A stretch of 64,000 nucleotides of DNA, taken from positions 14,548,136-14,612,135 of the forward strand of contig NC_092813.1 in NCBI RefSeq assembly GCF_040954645.1, written 5' to 3'. Of the stretch, positions 44,548 to 56,049 are shown one piece after another (the stretch's first letter is position 1; each line of letters starts with the position of its first letter). This DNA comes from Diabrotica undecimpunctata (taxonomy: Eukaryota > Arthropoda > Insecta > Coleoptera > Chrysomelidae). The position numbers were made by a program, and so were the translations under genes. The notes below the pieces were generated by a model, which worked only from the letters and a program-made list of their open reading frames with translations, ran no database searches and was not told the origin of the DNA.

Positions 44548-46600
44548 TTATTCAGTCTCTTCATAATACTTAAAGATGTCGTTGATATGAAAAATTCCTC
44601 TAGGTCTGTTATCTGTATCTATTAAGACATAACTATTTAGTCCATTCTGATTTTCAATTCTGTATGGACCTTCAAACATTGGTTGTAATTTTTTACAACG
44701 GTTTTCTTTAACATTACTTTTTCTAAGTGAACAAATTAACACTTGGTCTTCTTTTTGAAATGTGATTGGTTTTTTTATTTTTTGATTTTGTTGTATGTTG
44801 TGGTATATGTTGCTGCCACGTTTCATGTTGATTCTGGCACACTATTCTTAAATATTTTATAACTTCTTTAATATATCTTTCTGCAGGATTTGCCTGAGGA
44901 TGTCTGATACTTGTAAAATGAATGTTGATTCCCCTTTTCTCACAAAATGCTCGAAATTTTTGGTTGTTAAAATATGTAGCATTAGATCTATATGTGTTCT
45001 GGTTTTTGAAATTCTTTTCTTTGTTTATTTGACATATTTGGCATTGGGTAGTAATTTCTTTTGCTATACTTATGCCATTTTTTGCAAAATAATTGTCCCT
45101 AAATAGCATCCATAGCTTTCTTGAACCAATATGCATGTAATTGTTATGTAAATTTTTCAATATTTTCTTTGCTAAAGTTCTAGTTATTACATATACTTCT
45201 ATGCCATTTATTATTTTATAATAAACTCCATCTTTCTTAAGGACTTTTTGTTTTTCACTCAAATTGATCTGATCTCTTATAATTTCTTCTTTAGAATATA
45301 ATCCAGTACTTTCTACTAATTGATTTAATCCAATTTTTATTGTTCGCTGCCCTTTTTGTGATGTATTTTCTAACCTTGATAAAGCATCTGCCACTATATT
45401 GGATTTTCCAGAAATGTATTTGATTTCAAAGGAGTATTCACTCAATATTAGACTCCACCGATGTATTCTACTGTTTCCATATTTGTTATTTAATATAGGT
45501 GTTAAAGCTTGGTGATCTGTTTCTATTGTAAATTCATTACCCAACAAATAAAATCTTAATTTTGTGACACAGTGTATAATACTTGCTAGTTCTAATTCTG
45601 AAACTGAGTAACCCTTTTCATGTGGCTTTGTAATTCCTGAAATGAATTGTATTGGGTATTCGACCCCATCATGTATTTGTAATAATACCCCTGATAATCT
45701 CTCTATGGATGCATCTGTTCTTAATATGAATGGCTGTGTGTAGTCAGGATAGTATATTTTTAAATTTGACAGAAAAATGTTTTTAAGTTCTTGGAATGCT
45801 AGTTCTCTTCTCTGATCCCATCTCCATTTTACACCTTTTCTCAGTAGTTCAAGTAATGGAATTTCTTTTATACTTAGATCTGGTATCATCCTTTTATAAT
45901 AATTAATTATTCCAATAAATCCTCTTAAAGTTCTTAAATTGTGTGGTGTTTTATATTCCTGAATGACTTGTATCCGTTCTGGATCCATTTCGATTCCCTT
46001 AGTGTTAAGTTTATAACCTAGATATATTACTTCTTTTTGAAAAAATGTACATTTTTCTTGATTTATTTTTAGTCCAACTTTGTCTGATCTATTTATTATA
46101 ATTTTTAGGTGTTTCTCATGATCTTCAGCCGTTTGAGAAAAAATTAATATATCATCAATGTAGTGAATTACAAAATGTTCATATTGATCCAAAATATCAT
46201 GAAGACATCTACATAGAGCACTGCAAGATGATTGAAGTCCAAATGGTACTACTTTGAATTGATATACTACTCCATCTATCTGAAATCCTGTATACTGTCT
46301 ACTTTTTCTTTCTAGAGGTATTAACCAAAAGCTATGCTGTAAATCAATTTTAGTGAAAAATGACATTTCTGTAATTCTTCCTAGTATTCCATCTATACTC
46401 ATTGGTGCTTCAAATTGCTTTTCAGTGATCTTGTTAATATTCCTTGCATCCAAACATAACCTGATTTCACCTTCTGCCTTCTCTGCCTTCTCAATGATTC
46501 CATCTTCTAACATATTATTAATTGTTCTATTTACTTATTACTTACTTATTGACAAGTCCCTTGTGTTGCTGCAATATGGAAACGACTATTGATTTATATT
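44548..46600 (-). pseudogene. pol: Gypsy pol: RT, RNase H and deleted integrase (reverse strand)
   Basis: Reverse transcriptase has EIRLCLDARNINKITEKQF, DLQHSFWLIPL and the active site IHYIDDILIFSQ (YIDD near 46160). RNase H has ILRTDASIERLSGVLLQIHD, SELELASIIHCVTKLRF and IETDHQALTPIL. The integrase zinc finger is present (HNNYMHIGSRKLW, then CQICQINKE). After NKEKNFKNQN the core jumps in frame to a segment close to the catalytic Glu (ANPAERYIKEV), so the two catalytic Asp blocks are deleted near 44990. The C-terminal GPY/F part (PMFEGPYRIENQNG) is in a shifted frame (44826-44548). Integration by this copy's own enzyme is not possible. Confidence 0.85.
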
Positions 46601-47290
46601 CTTCAGGGCAATTAACTTTTATCACATCTTCTTCTTTGCAAATAAAATTATTCTTCATTATGTACTCATTATTCCTTGCTTCCAATTTTACGCACTCCAC
46701 CTCGTACGCATCCATCTGCTTAAAATTTCCATTCCTTAAATATTCACTACAATAATTATTCTTTACATTCTTTTGGGACATTTCCCTATCATCAAAATAC
46801 ATTTCTTCTTCATAAACATCATTATTTTCTTTTAATAATATCCTATCAACTCTTATTCCTTCTTCCACCGCATCTTTCTGCATAAATTTAATTATTTGCC
46901 CTTCCAAAGTTACCATTTTTTCTTCAAAATCTATCTTTACTTTCTTCTTTTCCAATTCATCATTTCCCATTAATATATCAACACATAAATCCTTGACAAT
47001 AAATCCTTGCATATTAATTTCTTTATTAAGAATATTAATTTTAAAATTGGCTAGTTTATCAATTTCACCCAACTTTAATTTTAATTTTTGGAATCTTTAT
47101 TATATCTGATAGTTTTAATGTATTAAAAATAAAATTCTGAGACTAAAGTAGTTTCTGAACCAGTATCTATCATAATCTTAATCATTTTATTTTTGGTCAA
47201 AGCATTTATATAAATTAAATTAATAGATTCAATAATTTTATCTTCATCTAGAGAAATAAATTCAGAAGGTTTTTCATAATAGCAATGGCC
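46542..47290 (-). pseudogene. Gypsy protease region (reverse strand)
   Basis: An aspartic protease active site, IMIDTGSETTLVSE, is read at about 47175-47135 (DTG at 47159-47167). A frame at 47072-46542 then continues with VDILMGNDELEKKKVKIDF, which fits the second half of a retroviral-type protease. The two parts are in different frames. Confidence 0.7.
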
Positions 47291-47301
47291 TAACTTGTAA
47301 T

Positions 47302-48900
47302 TCAGAAAGTTAACTGAACCAAATTTTGATTATTAGAATTGTCAGATTGTATCTGACCACTTGGATCTGATGTCCTATGTCTTTCCCTACTATGACTTCT
47401 ACTCACATTTTCCTGCCTTGTACTACTTCGTTCCCTGTCTTCGCAGCTTCTATTCCTTCGAACACAATTTACCTGTCTGTTATAGTTAGGTCGCTCTGTA
47501 TTTCTTCTATTGTTAAAATCTTGTCTATTATTATTAGTACTGTTATTAAAATGTTGTCTATTATAATTACTGTTATTATTATTAAAATTTTGTAAATTAT
47601 TACCATATCTATAATTATTATATGATTGTCTATATTGTTGATTATCATTTTTATTATATTGAAAGTTATTATTGTTTTTTCTGTTGTTATTATTACTTGT
47701 CATATTGCCTCTTTGTATTCTTTAAATAAAATTAATAAAACTATCTATTGTTTGAATATTTTGTACAGTTACTGTTTGCACAACATCAGCATCAAAATGT
47801 CTAGATACATTTAAGACTGTTTCTTCCTCTCTAAGTGGTGGTTCTAAATATTTTGCAACTGTTATGTTTCAATGCATAATCTACCATATTTGATTTTAAA
47901 TTGTGATTATACTTTCCAAAATATAGAACTTCCCTAAATTTGGCTTGCTCTAATTTACCCCAATAATAATTTAAAAATTTATTTTCAAAAGTTTGAAAAT
48001 TATCTAAATCATTTTCAATACTAGCAAACCAAGTTGCTGCATTGTCATTTAATGTCACTCTAATATAATCTTTAATATCATTAATATTATTCACAAATCT
48101 TAATTTATGTTTTAAACTATTTATGTATACTGTAGGATGCAAATTTTTTATATTACCAGAGAATTTAATCCCAGTCTCATTTGTTAAATTTAAGTAAGGT
48201 CTCCCTATGTCTCTCATTTGTGAAATATCATCTATTCTCTGTTCCACATTTCTTATTTGATTACTATTTATTTGGATATTTTGTTGTATATCGTCTAATT
48301 TTTCTTCTGTGTTTCTGCTGTCTTCGTTAATTTTTACTTCTAAGTTACATTTCTGCAACTCTATTTTCTGTTCTATATCTATCTTATTATCTTGAATAAT
48401 CCTCTTTACTTCTGTCCTCTAATTTTCTATCCTTTTCTTGTAGTCATTCCGTATATTTTTTATTTCATTTGCTACTTTTTTCTCTGCAGTTTCAAGCTTT
48501 TTATCCATTTGTTTTTCTATTTGCTTTACAATTTTATTATTATTATCTTCTATTTTCTTTTCTAGTTTTCTATAATTCTCTTCCATTTTTTTCGTGTTCT
48601 CTTCCATTTTTTTCGTATTCTCTTCCATTTTCTGTTCTATTTTTTTTATGTCTTCTTTGACTTCTTTTGAATTCTCTTCCATTTTTTGTTCCATTTTTTC
48701 GTATTCTCTTCCATTGTCTTGTTTATCTGCATCATTAATGACATCAAAGCTGCCATATTGACATTTTCCTCTCTTTCTGGATTCATTTCTGCAGTATCTT
48801 GTGAAACTTGAACTAAACTCTCCTCTTGTATAGGTTGTGTTTCTACTTCCACATCTTCTTCATTCTTTTTGCTTCTTGTACCTTTCTTTCCTTGAGACAT
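47302..48900 (-). pseudogene. gag: Gypsy gag, Glu/Lys-rich and Asn-rich (reverse strand)
   Basis: It starts MSQGKKGTRSKKNEEDVEVE (ATG at 48900). A long coiled coil follows, with a repeated MEENTKK unit (48694-48419), then a capsid-like region (TGIKFSGNIKNLHPTVYINS, AATWFASIENDLDNFQTFEN). The C-terminal part is Asn-, Gln- and Arg-rich (47703-47302), in place of a clear zinc knuckle. At least three frame changes separate these parts. The Retrotrans_gag-like pattern (WF...F..F...Y) supports the call. Confidence 0.7.
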
Positions 48901-49020
48901 TTTGAGACTTTACTTGTTCAAATATAATTAAAAATAAAATCTATAATTTTTTCTTTCTACAGAAAATTAATTTAATTGTATGAGAGCACTTATCTTCCCA
49001 AACTAATTCTTTTAAATAGA

Positions 49021-49041
49021 GAGCCCCGCGGTGGGCGCCAA
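49021..49041 (-). promoter_or_regulatory. Primer binding site of the reverse-strand Gypsy element
   Basis: On the reverse strand TGGCGCCCACCGCGGGGC starts three bases after the 5' LTR. It is close to a tRNA-Lys-type primer site (TGGCGCC core), and its position fixes the 5' end of the element. Confidence 0.65.
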
Positions 49042-49043
49042 AT

Positions 49044-50069
49044 TGTTATGATGTATTGTTTGAATGATGAGCAATGAGTATTTTTAATAATATAATATAT
49101 AGGGTTTTTATCGCGGTTCTCAAAGAATTAGTTTGTAAGTACTTTTTTAAATTATCTTTATTAGATCTACTATGAAACACAAATATATATCTAACCTAGC
49201 CAATGTAAATTTAAAATAAACTATCTTTAAATTAAAATTCTTATGAAACTAATTCAATTCTATAGACAATGTAAAATTTAAACAAACTATCTACAAAATT
49301 GAAATTGTTATGACACTAACTAAATTATATTAACAAAATTTTGTACCTTTCTGTCACTGAATGACTAAATGAACTGTTTCTCACTATATAGATTATAATT
49401 ACCACTCAAATGTCTTCTTCTCAGCTTCGGTTATCCTTGTTTTTGTGAAATTACTTTTTCCAATTATCAGCTTCCACCAACTTAAGATATTTTTCTTCAC
49501 AGCATTTATAAACCACCAAGCAAACCAGCAAACAGCATTTATTTTTATTCTTCTTTTCAATATATCAATATCCAATCACCAAAAATATTATTTAATTTTA
49601 ATATTCAATTAATACTTCTTCCATTATCATCATTTATACATAACATAATTTTTAATCTTCAATATTATTTTCTTTATACTGTTTCTTAATATTGATTTAA
49701 ATCACTATATTGAACAATTGTAACTGATTGACTGCCTCTAACTAATTTTCATACTAAAAAACTCATAACTGATTGACTAACTGAATGAACTTTCTTACTA
49801 ACTGCCATCTTGAATCCAAATTACGGGTATTTATATCTTTTCAATCTTCCAGAACCATCTGGTAAGAAGTCATGTTCGATTTAGTTCTATTTCTTCTATA
49901 TGGATGTTCTCGAAAAAAGTATATGTTGGATCGACAGACATAACCATTATTTCCAGAATGTTCGACCGTAAACACAGGTCAAATTCTCTATTCTGGAGAA
50001 TTCTTTAATTTTCTATTGATAATTTTAATAAACTTATAAATTATTTTCTATAAACACCAATCATATCAA
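49044..50069 (-). repeat. 5' LTR of the reverse-strand Gypsy element, internally deleted
   Basis: It matches 42659-44002 but lacks about 320 bp between GATAATTTT and ACTTATAAATTA (near 50020-50035). Both outer ends are conserved. Confidence 0.8.
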
Positions 50070-50099
50070 TATATATATATATATAATATTAAATACAAA

Positions 50100-50375
50100 A
50101 GGAACATTTTTATTCTCGAGAGAGGAAGAGAGAGAAAATATATCTTCTGTCTCTCTCTTACTCATTATCTTACATATGTAATGGTTTCACAGATTCACTC
50201 TCATGCAAATTTCCAACGCCGACCGTGCGTATACAAGTATAACTTCAAAAATTGTTTGAAAAAACAATTTTGAATAGCTTCGATTCTCATGTGCTTCTCA
50301 GTCTCAGCAGAAATATGTAAAAGTCCGACGGCTGACAGTCACACGTGAGAACTGCCGGATTAGCCCAGTACATCA
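50100..50375 (-). repeat. Right inverted arm of the interrupted element
   Basis: This is the reverse-complement counterpart of 40176-40330: CTCTCTCTTACTCATTA, TTACATATGTAATGG, CGCCGACCGTGCGTATAC and AAGTATAACTTC appear in reversed order. It also contains its own small hairpin AAATTGTTTGAAAAAACAATTT near 50248, absent from the left arm. Confidence 0.6.
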
Positions 50376-50524
50376 AATAAGTCTAGCAATTAGGTACCGG
50401 TGTGTCTTTCTACTAGAGTGGCGTTTCCGCTTACTGTATATGTTATACAGTACTAATAGGATCAAGGCCTGCTCTAATTTGGACTTTATGTACAGACTAC
50501 TCTGTAGTCTGTATACATAACAAT

Positions 50525-51094
50525 CACGGTTGAGTTTACCGAAAGTACAAGCTGAATATAGCAGCAAACGTCAAACATATTTCGGTTTGGCAGTGTTGGC
50601 ATATTTGTATAATGCATATGTTGTATACTTCAAATATAAAGAGATAAAGCTTTTAAAAAGTACATTTTGATTATACTATTTTATGAATTCTGTAATTTTT
50701 AATTTATATGAAGCAAAAACGAGTAAATATTTGTCTCTTTCGATATTAATTGCAAACATCTGTTGTAATCTGGCAACTGCTGATTTGACGATTGCCAAAT
50801 CTATCCCCTAATCTATCAAAAGGTAATTGCTAAGAAAATTTCTAATAATTAACTGCAATTAATCTCCAAAAAAACAGAAATTTACTCATTGTTGTTTTAT
50901 ATAAATCAAAAATTGCAGAATTCATAACATAATATAAACAAAATGTACTTTTCTAAAGCTTTATCTTTTTATATTTGAAGCATACAGCATCTACATTAAA
51001 AACATGCCAGCACTGCTATACCGAAATTTTTTGTTCCATGTTTGACATTTGCGGCTATAATGAGCTTTTACTTTCGGTAAACTCAACCACAATC
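50525..51094. repeat. Foldback (MITE-like) element about 570 bp
   Basis: The left arm from GGTTGAGTTTACCGAAAGTA (50528) and the right arm ending TACTTTCGGTAAACTCAACC (51071-51090) are inverted. Similarity continues inward through CAAACGTCAAACAT / ATGTTTGACATTTG and GCAGTGTTGGCAT / ATGCCAGCACTGC to ACATTTTGATTATACTATTT and its counterpart. No protein frame. No clear target duplication. Confidence 0.75.
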
Positions 51095-51682
51095 ACTAAA
51101 CTATAACTAATATCACTAATATTATAGACAATCTAGATTTACTATCATGTGCATATTTATTTTTTTGACCCATAAGAATACTACATTGTTATTTATCGAT
51201 ATATTCTATACTATTGCTATTTCTAAATGTTCTATTTAATAAACAGATAGTTTTATTCCTATTAAACTTAAAAGTATTCCCAATTTTATACAATTTCGAT
51301 GTCAATATCAATCTCGAAAATAAAATTCATTAAAATTCACATTTCAAGTAAAAAGTCTGAAATGAATTCGAATTATATTTTCGCATCAGCACAATGAAAA
51401 TAACTTTTGCCAATCAGACCTTTCAAATCTGTTAATGCACCGTTAATCAATTATGATAAGGGTAAATATAAAATTTAAATATTTAGGCGCCTTAGAGATT
51501 CAATTCATTTCAATATTTCATACTTATGTTTCCTTTTATCAGGAAATGAGGTTACAATTAGCTTATTTAATAATTTGAACAAATAATAACTGGCAGATTT
51601 GGTTCTATCTGTGGTCCTAAAATTTTTTTTTTAAATTAACAGGTCACAAGTAATAATAGTAATAACATAATTGTTAGTTTTA

Positions 51683-51886
51683 TCACTTCTTTAACACCTT
51701 ATCACAGAGATACCACGTGTTGTCACGTCCAGCGCCGGTTCCAGACGTGACCCGAAGATTCCTAGGCAGCCCCCGCTGTGCAGCGACTTTAAACATGTAT
51801 AGTACATCCACTAATAATTTTCCAACATAAACATGTCTCATTCTGGTATTAAAGAGACCGCCTTTCAAATCAAGGTTGTCAGACAT
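51683..51886 (-). CDS. Unrecognised 67-codon frame in a GC-richer patch
   Basis: ATG at 51886, reading MSDNLDLKGGLFNTRMRHVY and ending TWYLCDKVLKK. The patch at about 51700-51790 is clearly GC-richer than its surroundings, which is unusual here. I do not recognise the protein, there is no signal peptide or membrane segment, and it may be a single exon or a chance frame in a mobile-element fragment. Confidence 0.3.
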   Translation of the reverse strand: MSDNLDLKGGLFNTRMRHVYVGKLLVDVLYMFKVAAQRGLPRNLRVTSGTGAGRDNTWYLCDKVLKK

Positions 51887-52503
51887 ATTTCCTAAAATTC
51901 TTAAGGTTATATTTAAAAAATATTCTCTATTCGTTATTATTCAATTGCTAGTCAACGAACGACACTCTTAAAAAATGATATGAACATATTCCCAAAAAAT
52001 ATATCTATAAATTAATTAACTAGGTACTAATATTTCCATGGACTCTTCACTAATGAATTAAAGCAACCGTGAACGTTTATATATTACTTATGCTCTAAGT
52101 AATTTTCGAATATTGGCAACATTGTAGTCTGGAGAGAATTTGAACCTTCGATCTATCTTGACGTTGCCATGTTGGTGAATTTAGCGGTAATACTCTTATA
52201 GATATAATGATCGACTTTTAAGAAATCAGACATCTTTTAAGAATCCAAGTTCTCAAAAGCGGTTGCAAGAATTGTATTATTTTTTTCCAAATTTCATTGA
52301 TTTTATACCTTACCTGGAAACATGAAAAATTGCAGATATATTAATATGTTATATTAAAGTTACATTCAGTAATTTTAAACTCATGCGATAAATCGTAATG
52401 AACACCTGTGTGTCTGGCTCTGTGACACCCTAAAATATTCCTATTTGCAAGCAGATATCACAGGCGGAGGTTTATAAGGTAAGTAATATTATATTTTTCT
52501 AGA
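51887..52503. other. Upstream region of the intact transposase; no terminal repeat seen
   Basis: AT-rich, without a frame. Just before the transposase ATG there is TATTTTTCTAG (52491-52501), a good 3' splice acceptor, and GTAAGT at 52480, a donor-like hexamer too close upstream to form an intron with it. Confidence 0.45.
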
Positions 52504-53877
52504 ATGGCATTTTGGAGACCGTTTGAAACGAATGATCAAGATGCATCAACTTCTGTGTTATCAATAAATAATGACAATTATTTTAATGACAGCCCGGAAC
52601 TAAAAAATAAAGATTTGCACGTACAATCCCAAAGAATAGTTTTAAATATGTATGAGTGTTTGAAAAAAGAAAATATTGGGATGGCTGATAATGCAATTGT
52701 TTCGAGAATTCATATATTAACAAAAATCGGGTATAAGACGATATATACAATTATTAAATTAGGCACTGTTACAGATCATTCCTTAAAACGAAAGCGACCA
52801 AATAAAAAATTGGGTAGGATTGACACTGCTGCAAAAGACGTTATTCAGCAAACAGTTTACAATTTTTACAAAGAAAATAGAGTGCTTACTTTAGAACTGA
52901 TTCGTGAAAAATTGAGAGATTTCCCTGAATATAATTATACATCTTTGGAAACACTGCGCGAGATTTTGATAAGTTGTGGATTTAAATATAAGAAATTAGA
53001 TAATCGAATGGTAATAATGGAATCTCGGCGTATTGTTGAACTTCGACGAGAATATTTGAGTAAAATAAAACAGTATCGTAATTCAAACAGAAACATAATC
53101 TATTTAGACGAAACCTGGTTCGATACGCATGATGTTGTCAAGTACGGCTGGGTTGACAACACAAACAAGTGTGCGTTAAATACACCGTGTTCACGAGGAA
53201 AACGTGTTATTATTCTTCATGCCGGAAGCAAAGATGGTTTTGTATCTAATGCATTGCTATTGTCGGCCAAAAATATAACAAAGTCTTCTGCCGATTATCA
53301 CGAAGATATGACAGCCGATTTATTTGAAAAGTGGTTTGTTGAACAACTCTTGCCCAATATTCCGCCGAATTCAATGATTGTTATGGATAATGCGTCGTAT
53401 CATTCCCGCATATTAAATAAAATACCTAATAATAACACGAAAAAGGACGAAATCTTAAAATTTATGCAACTTAAAAACATCACTGTTCCTAAAAAGATTC
53501 CAGTAAAGAAAGAATTAATTAGAATGATCAAAAGTCGGAATTTTAAAAACGAATACGTTATTGACACCATTTGCAGCAGGCACGGCCATACTCTTTTGCG
53601 ATTACCCCCATACTATTGCATTTTTAATCCAATTGAAATGGTTTGGGGTACCGTAAAAAAACGATTGCGAACATATAATCAGTCACCAACATTAAGCGCA
53701 GTGGCCATTGAGAATATTCGAGAAGTAATTAGTGGCATTAATAGCGATGTGTGGAAAAATTGCGAAGCTCATGTTTTAAAAATAGAAAACGAATATCCTG
53801 TTTTACCGGCAATAGCACCAATAGTTATCCAACCTGGGAACGATTCGACTTCAGAAGACTCTGACGATTCTTTTTAG
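52504..53877 (+). CDS. Intact DDE_3 (IS630/Tc1-like) transposase
   Basis: 457 codons with no defect. The N-terminal half has helix-turn-helix-like segments (IVSRIHILTKIGYKTIYTII) and a winged-helix-like second part (LTLELIREKLRDFPEYNYTS). The catalytic triad is Asp in IIYLDETWFD, Asp in IVMDNASYHS and Glu in IFNPIEMVWG. The second Asp and the Glu are some 80 residues apart because of a Lys-rich insert, unlike the short spacing of Tc1/mariner. The C-terminus is acidic (STSEDSDDSF). A broken relative lies at 57184-60526 on the other strand. I found no terminal inverted repeats around this copy. A retained active transposase or a domesticated gene are both possible; the sequence does not decide. 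Confidence 0.85.
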   Translation: MAFWRPFETNDQDASTSVLSINNDNYFNDSPELKNKDLHVQSQRIVLNMYECLKKENIGMADNAIVSRIHILTKIGYKTIYTIIKLGTVTDHSLKRKRPNKKLGRIDTAAKDVIQQTVYNFYKENRVLTLELIREKLRDFPEYNYTSLETLREILISCGFKYKKLDNRMVIMESRRIVELRREYLSKIKQYRNSNRNIIYLDETWFDTHDVVKYGWVDNTNKCALNTPCSRGKRVIILHAGSKDGFVSNALLLSAKNITKSSADYHEDMTADLFEKWFVEQLLPNIPPNSMIVMDNASYHSRILNKIPNNNTKKDEILKFMQLKNITVPKKIPVKKELIRMIKSRNFKNEYVIDTICSRHGHTLLRLPPYYCIFNPIEMVWGTVKKRLRTYNQSPTLSAVAIENIREVISGINSDVWKNCEAHVLKIENEYPVLPAIAPIVIQPGNDSTSEDSDDSF

Positions 53878-55013
53878 TCCTTCTAATTAATTTCTTTACA
53901 GCTATCGCGATGCATCTTGAACACTAGTATTCATTATTATACAGTGTGTCACATTTAAGATGAAGACACCTCTATATATCAGCTATCAAAATACATACAG
54001 ATTTAAAATTTTGCACAGTCATACATGTTGATAGTGCATATTTTTTTAAGATAGTGATCTGAAATTTTAATTTTAAACGCGGCTTACTGCGAATCCACAA
54101 ACAGGGTAAATTTTCGATATTTTGCTTCGCGTTAGAGAAATCGGAAAAACTTGTTTGGAAAAGTTGTTCCACTTATTGTAACCGCACATAGCAAATTTCA
54201 TGACAAAATTCTGTCCTTGCTGGATAGACAATCTTTTAAAATTTTCTGACAGAATGAGCCAATATTTACAGATAATTGTAAAAAAATATTCTGGTTTATG
54301 TAAAAACTAAATAATAATTCCAATATTCTTATAAATCACTAAAATTAACAAGCTTTAATTTAAAAGAATTAATTTGTTATTTATTCGATATTCGATGTTG
54401 TGAGCCCGCTCCGATTTAAAAAAAAAACTTATTCTGTCCTTTGAAGAGTCCTATTCAAAAATGCCCCGTTTAAACAAATCGAAGTTTGAAGGGTGCCGGA
54501 CATTTATGCCGGAAACAATTCAAATGCAAAAGATCACCTTTTTCTGCTACGGAAAATATTGCCCCGATTTCTCACCAAAATCAATGTTGAGACTTTAGTT
54601 TAGATACTCTTGAATCTCAAAAATACTCATTTACATATTTTTCAAGCCTCGAAAATGCATATTAGGTATCGTATTTTTCGGATTTTAAATCGCCTATATC
54701 TCCAAAACTATTAACTTTTGAGAAAAATGACATAGATCTTATTTAGAGTCACCCAAAAACCTAAAAAATATTTCTTGGAGCACAAAAGGTGATATTTTGA
54801 ATTTGTTTAAAAAATTGTTTAAACAATTTCTGCCCAAAAATTGAGAAATTTTCCTGAATATAATTATGTAAAAATTAATAAAAATTATATAATTTTTCTT
54901 GAAATATGCCTTTGATGAACTGATCCCTTTTCTTAATTTCCACGCCAATGGTCGGCATTGACATCAAAGAATCTCGAAAGCCGACGCTTGGCAAATTGAC
55001 ATTGGAAAAAGTA
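53878..55013. other. AT-rich spacer with a TACAGTGTGTCAC motif
   Basis: No gene. ACAGTGTGTCACATTT near 53941 resembles the ACAGGGTGT ends of some insect DNA transposons, but no partner end was found. Two segments discuss as noncoding repeats at best (54395-54560 has GCCGGACATTTATGCCGG, a small hairpin). Confidence 0.4.
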
Positions 55014-55015
55014 TA

Positions 55016-55547
55016 TAGTTCGTCCCAAACCCTTCTTTCAGTGCGTCATAGTTGATCGACCTCTCTATAACACATTAAGCTAGAGGTGACAGAAAAAAAT
55101 ATGAGTCTGTGATTATTATACATAGAAATTATTTATCGTAAAGCTAATTCTCTTTACGGATGTATAATTGGTTGGAGTTTAGAATACGCTAAATAGATAT
55201 CCAATCAATGATGCGCATAAATATAATTTGACACAGATTGTCTCGATCGTGACAGTAGTTTCACAATGATAATTGTTATTCCAGGTTAGTATTATCAGAC
55301 ATTTTACAGTGAAAATTTAATTGTGTATTTATTGTCATAAAAATATTTTAAATATGCCGATATATATCGAGAAAGAACAAAGACTCATATTAAAATTATT
55401 AAATTATTTTCAATTAGAAAAAGGGAGATTACGATCCTGCAACTGTCAAATTTAACTCAAATGTCATGCAATAATTCTCGACATTCTTAAAATCCTATAT
55501 GACGTCAAAATTAGTGACGCACTGAAAGAAGGGTTTGAGACAGACTG
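55016..55547. mobile_element. 532-bp miniature element with TA duplication
   Basis: The terminal inverted repeats are about 35 bp with few mismatches. Left begins TAGTTCGTCCCAAACCC; the right complement begins CAGTCTGTCTCAAACCC. Both continue CTTTCAGTGCGTCA. TA flanks both sides (55014-55015 and 55548-55549). Inside, ATG at 55354 opens a short frame, MPIYIEKEQRLILKLLNYFQ, like the first residues of DDE_3-type transposases. It therefore looks like an internally deleted derivative of such an element. Confidence 0.75.
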
Positions 55548-55639
55548 TATGTACTTGTTTACACTATGTTCATGGGTGTGCATTTTATCCCTACTGTCAG
55601 ATATACAATTTTAATCCACTTAAAGATCATTTTTTTTCT

Positions 55640-55905
55640 TTTATATTCTTTCATTTGTGATAAGTGTGTACAAAAACCTAGTCCTTTTATTTTTAATATA
55701 CTGAAAGCCTATAGTAATTTGGGTTGTAACATATCTCTTAAAATCCTTTTTCTTGGTTCTTAAAGAGTCTTCTCCTACAAAATTCAAGAGACTTTAGTGA
55801 TGAACATGGAAAGCATTTCCATCAAGATATTTTAACTATCGAAAACGATATCAATGAAAATGAAGTTCGAGAATGGTGGCGGAACAATTATTAAAGCAGA
55901 TGTTC
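55640..55905 (+). pseudogene. C-terminal block of an uncharacterised insect mobile-element protein
   Basis: Two frames read AYSNLGCNISLKILFLGS and then DEHGKHFHQDILTIENDI. The order LGCNMSxKxHFLxSH ... EExGExFHQDI is a conserved block in many uncharacterised insect proteins encoded by repeats. A frameshift lies between the parts. The function is unknown; the call rests on remembered family pattern only. Confidence 0.4.
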
Positions 55906-56049
55906 CAGAAGCAAAATAATCGAGAAAATCTGTCACAGCCACCTTTTAATGTAGTTAGTAAACCATATCCGTATATAGTAGGATCGTTTTAGCCTGTCAC
56001 ATAAGTAATAAAAGTGTCTGTTCAGATTTGCCTCAGGTAGTCAGTGGTT

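Larger units (their letters stand above)
42659..50069 (-). mobile_element. Second Ty3/Gypsy element, reverse strand, decayed
   Basis: Two LTRs (42659-44002 and 49044-50069) flank gag, protease and pol on the reverse strand. Both outer sides are AT repeats, so it inserted into the same AT tract as the mariner and a 4-base duplication cannot be told apart from the repeat. It is unrelated at the sequence level to the plus-strand composite and is much older: it has frameshifts, an integrase deletion and an LTR deletion. Confidence 0.85.

Noticed and set aside
48419..48694. Repeated MEENTKK coiled coil as a host structural gene
   Set aside because: It sits in order with capsid, protease and pol between two LTRs and is best read as gag.
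52480..52501. Intron between GTAAGT and TTTTCTAG before the transposase ATG
   Set aside because: The gap is far below any plausible intron length; only the acceptor may be real, with a donor further upstream.
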